Positions 7,033 through 10,016 of a DNA stretch of 10,016 nt are shown piece after piece. Location: NCBI GenBank assembly GCA_027575805.1, contig JANBPU010000467.1:1-10016 (forward strand), in the 5' to 3' direction. The notes under the pieces are model-generated. The model did not search any database, was not told the origin of the DNA, and saw only the letters and a list, made by a program, of their open reading frames with translations. The DNA is from Mycoemilia scoparia (lineage: Eukaryota > Kickxellomycota > Kickxellomycetes > Kickxellales > Kickxellaceae). The first letter of the stretch is position 1, and each line of letters begins with the position of its first letter. The position numbers and the translations under genes are program-made.

Positions 7033-8571
7033 TTAAAGTTTTTTATAAAGACGTATAAAATACCGCATATTTTCAATAGAACAAGGATAGTCCAACTTGC
7101 TTGGATGTCTATACCATTTCGAATTATCACTAATAACCGGTTCAAAATGATTTTTCAGAGCATCAAAAAACATGTATGACATGTATTGACGTTTTTCACC
7201 AACTTTGATGTTTGAAAACGAACCAGCCGAATCCACCAACTACAGAATCATTACAATCATCATCATCATCATCATTGCCAAAAAATGAATTGAAACAAAA
7301 AGTCATCGTTCTTTATTAGTTTTAGAATTGATTTTTCATTATTATTAGTACTTTTGTGACTGTGTGCTTACCAGTAAATATGAACCTTTTCGAAGACATT
7401 TAATCATCAATTTAATAAATTCCATCGATTTAGACTTATCAGAAAACAATTCGTTAAATACAAACATCACAGTGACCAAATCAGACGAAGCGATAATTTT
7501 TTCAAGATCCGAATCAATATCAAGTAAACTGCTTTTACTATACTCATAGTTAATTAGTGCGGGATCGTTGAGTTTTTTCCATTTACGTTTGATTGTTTGT
7601 TCAAGGTTGGTCAAGATACTAGTCCAATCTGCATAATCTTGAGTATGTATTGTAAATAAAGGTTCTATTATGTTAGTGGTTGGGGCTTGTTGATCTTGGT
7701 TGCGAGGAACTTGAATGTCTTGGTTATGACAAATCATGGCGGATATACCCAACATTTCACTACCTGATCCACCACCCAAACAACAGACCCTCCTAACTAT
7801 TGGAAGCTGTGGAGAAGACCTATTCTGTGTCTGCTGGTGTTGTGGAATTTCAAGTACAGCTCGTGGATTGGTAACAAATAGCTTGGCCAATTCAGGCTCA
7901 TTGATAAACATATTGTAATAGCACAAAGCCCGACGTGGAGTGTACATTGCAATATAGGCAGGCAAGTTATCAGTGTCAAGAAATATCGAATCAAAGTCGC
8001 GATCGTAAAATAGCTGTTTGATCTTCTTTGCTCGAAATTGGAGTTCTTGAGGATCCTTAAATACTTTTTCATAGCATGTTTGTCTTAGTGCATTCAATAT
8101 GCTTTGTTCTGGGTTTTTGCCAAGTCCAAATGTCTTGTTAGTAATAACGGCGGCTGGTGTGGTGGCGGTGGTGGTATTGTCAGCAATGGGTTTATTTTCT
8201 GCGACTTTTGGACCTTTTTTATTACCACTGACTAGTAACTTTTTGGTCTTCTTTACAATATCATCATCACCATCGATAGTGGTAGTATTGTGCAAAGATA
8301 ATAGGGATTTTGTTGGTGAATCAACCAAGTCACTTTTGTTTTTGGTAATGGTCCCAGAGGTACTAGTAGCAGTGGCCGCTATAACTGTTTGTTTGGCTGC
8401 TGCTTCTATAACCTCAACTCTTTTTTCCTTAACATCCTTGACCTTTTGCAACGACTCGAATGATAGTTTAATTGGCGATGGAACAGGTGTTTCTATCTGA
8501 CTCTTAGTTTGAGAGCCAAAATCACGGTTATTATTATTGGGATTTTTATTTGTGTTACCCAATACGTCCAT
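7033..8571 (-). CDS. BMT6: 25S rRNA (uridine-N3)-methyltransferase, Bmt6-like, two exons
   Basis: Join on the minus strand of 8571-7372 and 7239-7033, both phase 0, 468 residues. The first 150 residues are low-complexity, rich in Asn, Thr and Lys, with no fold visible. A conserved helical region (about 155-250, with YIAMYTPRRALCYYNMFI) leads to the glycine-rich SAM motif RRVCCLGGGSGSE (260-272), then SSDLVTVMFVFNELFS (362-377). Exon 2 completes a strand (GSYLLLVDSAGSFS, 396-409) and carries the family's C-terminal signature KWYRHP...YPCSIENMRYFIRLY (441-465). This pattern matches the Methyltransf_34 (DUF3115) family, whose yeast member Bmt6 makes m3U2843 in 25S rRNA, in the nucleolus. The protein is about 100 residues longer than the yeast one, mostly from the N-terminal extension. 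It is convergent with the LPMO-like gene. Family assignment is firm; exact target base is by analogy. Confidence 0.85.
7240..7371 (-). other. 132-nt intron of the BMT6-like gene
   Basis: On the minus strand the donor is CTG|GTAAGC at 7371 and the acceptor is GATTCTGTAG ending at 7240. Possible branch points are ACTAATA sequences in the first half. Removing it joins GSYLL to LVDSAGSF in frame and restores the conserved C-terminus; without splicing the frame ends eight codons later. A (CAT)n microsatellite sits in the intron at about 7255-7275. Confidence 0.8.
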
Positions 8572-8593
8572 TATTATTACTACGGATGTTCAT
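8555..8593 (-). promoter_or_regulatory. Short uORF overlapping the BMT6-like start
   Basis: On the minus strand an ATG at 8593-8591 opens a 12-codon frame (MNIRSNNNGRIG) that ends at 8555, beyond the main start at 8571 and out of frame with it. If the transcript begins upstream of 8593, this would be expected to reduce initiation at the main ATG. The sequence just upstream (about 8600-8640, read on the minus strand) is CT-rich and leader-like, so inclusion in the mRNA is plausible but not shown. Confidence 0.35.
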
Positions 8594-9013
8594 ATATGTG
8601 CAGCTCTTGATGGTGGCGAAGGAGAGGAGGCAAGTAGTAGTGGAAATATGTCTAACCAGTTTTTTTGTTGAAGAAAACACACAGTAGTAAATGGTAAGTA
8701 GGATCACCAAAACACACTCAATAAATGACTATGATGTAATAATTATGTAAACCCCGACAGTCCTTTCCGCTTATGGTAATTACTGGATTTATGATAATTG
8801 CTTTATTTAGTATACAGTAATTGTTTCTTGAAGAATATTGGTTCGCTACTGGTTTGAAGAACAGGACTGCCAAGATGTACTTACATGGTAACAAGGCGTA
8901 TGATGATGATGATGATGATGGCGATGGCGGTTGTACTAGTGTGTCTGGTGGAAAATGTGCGCCAGGCCATATTTTAAATGCGAAAACTGTATAGCTCATG
9001 ATAATTGCGCATT
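8594..9013. other. Upstream region of BMT6-like gene with (GAT)n repeat
   Basis: No convincing gene. A (GAT)7 microsatellite lies at about 8900-8920. On the minus strand a frame runs from ATG at 8999 for 93 codons, including a Ser run made only by the microsatellite; a GTAAGT donor at 8884 and a TTAG acceptor-like site near 8653 mean a leader intron for the BMT6-like transcript is possible. I do not call this frame a gene. Confidence 0.4.
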
Positions 9014-9132
9014 TGGGTAGTTATTTTCAAAGGGCTAAATTAATAATATCAATGTTAATATAGGCTGGCCAGTATGCAAGTTGAAACTGGCCGACTAGGA
9101 AAACTTGGTAACCCTTCAAAAATAATCACTCA
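9014..9132. mobile_element. MITE-like element, diverged copy C
   Basis: The left end reads TGGGTAGTTATTTTCAAAGG; the reverse complement of the right end (from 9132) reads TGAGTGATTATTTTTGAAGG. Over the terminal 23 or so bases all mismatches between the two ends are transitions. The right end is almost identical to the left end of copy B, so this copy lies in the opposite orientation. The interior is only distantly like copies A and B (shared AAGTTT..CTAGT motif) and contains GGCCAG/CTGGCC inverted repeats. No clear TA duplication; TT flanks both ends. Confidence 0.55.
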
Positions 9133-9136
9133 TTTG

Positions 9137-9499
9137 TATAGACCCAAATTTTTAAAGAACATTTCAATCGATGCTAAATCAAACTTAGAATGATTAGAAA
9201 ATAGATGGAGTATGTATCAAAAGCAAGATGTTAAAACCTTAATGATGCATTCATGGATGCCTCCTACACTAATGGCGTTTTTTGAAATGAAACCAAAATT
9301 TCCATATCATAATCGTTGAGCCTTAGTTAGAGTGGGAACTAAGCATATGATAACATCAATCGTTTTCTTGTTTTTTAATATTTTTAGTAGTAATTGTAGT
9401 TTGTTTGTGTATAACCCAAAAAATAAATGGGAATTGACTGATCATGGCTAGATTAGACTTAAGACCAAATGGAAGGCAGGTGAAAATATATCCTCTTAA
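9137..9499 (+). pseudogene. Possible coding relic with Trp-to-stop changes
   Basis: One frame is open for 120 codons except for three stops: TGA at 9191 and 9317 and TAG at 9449. Each could come from a TGG Trp codon by a single G-to-A change. The reading between them looks protein-like (for example KTLMMHSWMPPTLMAFFEMK and NPKNKWELTDHG). It starts just beyond MITE copy C and ends in TAA at 9497. I recognise no family; it may be a decayed transposon or host gene, or a chance frame. About eight stops would be expected by chance in such AT-rich DNA, so the signal is modest. Confidence 0.25.
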
Positions 9500-9797
9500 T
9501 TTGTCTCTCTCATAGGCCACTTGATACCCTATTCCTTAGCACCCAATTTTGCCTAAGGCCTTATTAACTTTGATCATATCACTATACCAACAGCAGCATC
9601 AGCGGTAGTAGAATATTTGAAAATAGATTATTATTAAATATAAAGAAAACGGTGCTGTTGAAAGAAACAAGAGCATCGTTGAAAGTAATTAAAATGAAGG
9701 GGAGATTGTAGTAGAATCAAGCTAATCTTCTCTCAACTAAATAATACAACAACGACACTTGTATTGGATTTCCTTCATCTCCAATGGCATCTCAATA
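9500..9797. other. Intergenic, 3' flank of the last gene
   Basis: AT-rich sequence with no recognisable gene. It would contain the 3' UTR of the minus-strand small secreted protein gene; no canonical AATAAA is obvious on that strand close to its stop. Confidence 0.35.
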
Positions 9798-10016
9798 TTA
9801 CTCTTCACCTAAGATATCTTCCAAAGCTCCTTCATCAGGACCTCCCTCATCAGGAATGGGGTCACCTCCTTCATTAGCTTCTTGTCTCTTGGCGATCATT
9901 ATACCATTACTGTTACGCTTTGCGTGAGGAGAAGCAACGCCTGTGCCACTCGCGGCAAGTTGAGCAGCATCGGCAACATGGCTAGAAGCAGCGACGGCCA
10001 AAAGAGCGACCAGAAA
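9798..10016 (-). CDS. Small secreted acidic protein with Kex2-type sites, 5' partial
   Basis: The frame is open to the window edge and ends in TAA at 9798-9800; 72 residues are visible and the true start lies outside. The visible start FLVALLAVAASSHVADAAQL is the hydrophobic core and cleavage region of a signal peptide (likely cut after ADA or ADAA). Two AKR dibasic motifs follow (PHAKR and MIAKR), separating NSNGIMIAKR from a C-terminal acidic tail rich in Glu, Asp, Gly and Pro that ends EDILGEE. Lys-Arg sites in secreted fungal proteins are typical Kex2/furin-type processing sites, so the gene may encode a precursor of small peptides. No Cys is seen. The function is unknown; alternatives are a cell-wall or effector-like protein. 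Confidence 0.6.
   Translation of the reverse strand, partial: FLVALLAVAASSHVADAAQLAASGTGVASPHAKRNSNGIMIAKRQEANEGGDPIPDEGGPDEGALEDILGEE

Noticed and set aside
7255..7275. CRISPR-like or functional tandem array
   Set aside because: It is a plain (CAT)n microsatellite inside an intron, with no spacers.
8099..8500. 133-codon plus-strand ORF with hydrophobic product
   Set aside because: It lies antisense to the low-complexity coding region of the BMT6-like gene and is a by-product of its codon use.
8718..8999. 93-codon minus-strand ORF as a gene
   Set aside because: Its most striking feature, a Ser run, is produced by the (GAT)n microsatellite, and the rest looks like translated noncoding DNA.

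Overview
The window looks like nuclear DNA of a filamentous fungus, most likely an early-diverging (Mucoromycota-type) species. The reasons are: two genes carry spliceosomal introns with GTAAGC donors and TAG acceptors; the standard code fits both; intergenic DNA is AT-rich with many microsatellites; one gene is a Bmt6-type 25S rRNA methyltransferase; and one encodes a secreted histidine-brace (LPMO-like) protein whose sequence style I associate with Mucoromycota. The phylum is an inference, not proven.

Layout. 1-2740: no recognisable gene. It holds an inverted-repeat MITE-like element (162-277), a broken open frame next to it, a GC-rich hairpin and a GA microsatellite. 2749-3640: long upstream region of the secreted-protein gene, with several TATA-like boxes, an AUG-free pyrimidine-rich tract and a possible leader intron. 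3632-5947: the LPMO-like gene on the plus strand, with TATA box, AUG-free leader of about 410 nt, exon 1 (4079-4351), an 828-nt intron, exon 2 (5180-5872) and a poly(A) signal. 5873-7032: convergent intergenic DNA with microsatellites, a hairpin and a second MITE copy (6769-6870). 7033-8571: the BMT6-like gene on the minus strand, with two exons and a 132-nt intron. 8572-9797: its upstream region, a third, diverged MITE copy (9014-9132) and a possible coding relic whose three internal stops could each come from a Trp codon. 9798-10016: the 3' part of a minus-strand gene for a small secreted acidic protein with two AKR (Kex2-type) sites, cut by the window edge.

The genes do not form a pathway: an extracellular polysaccharide-active enzyme candidate, a nucleolar rRNA methyltransferase and a small secreted peptide precursor. 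I see no clear new multi-gene system. The points most worth checking are the three-copy MITE family, the architecture of the LPMO-like gene (AUG-free leader, long intron, cysteine-containing basic tail), and the Kex2-type small secreted protein.
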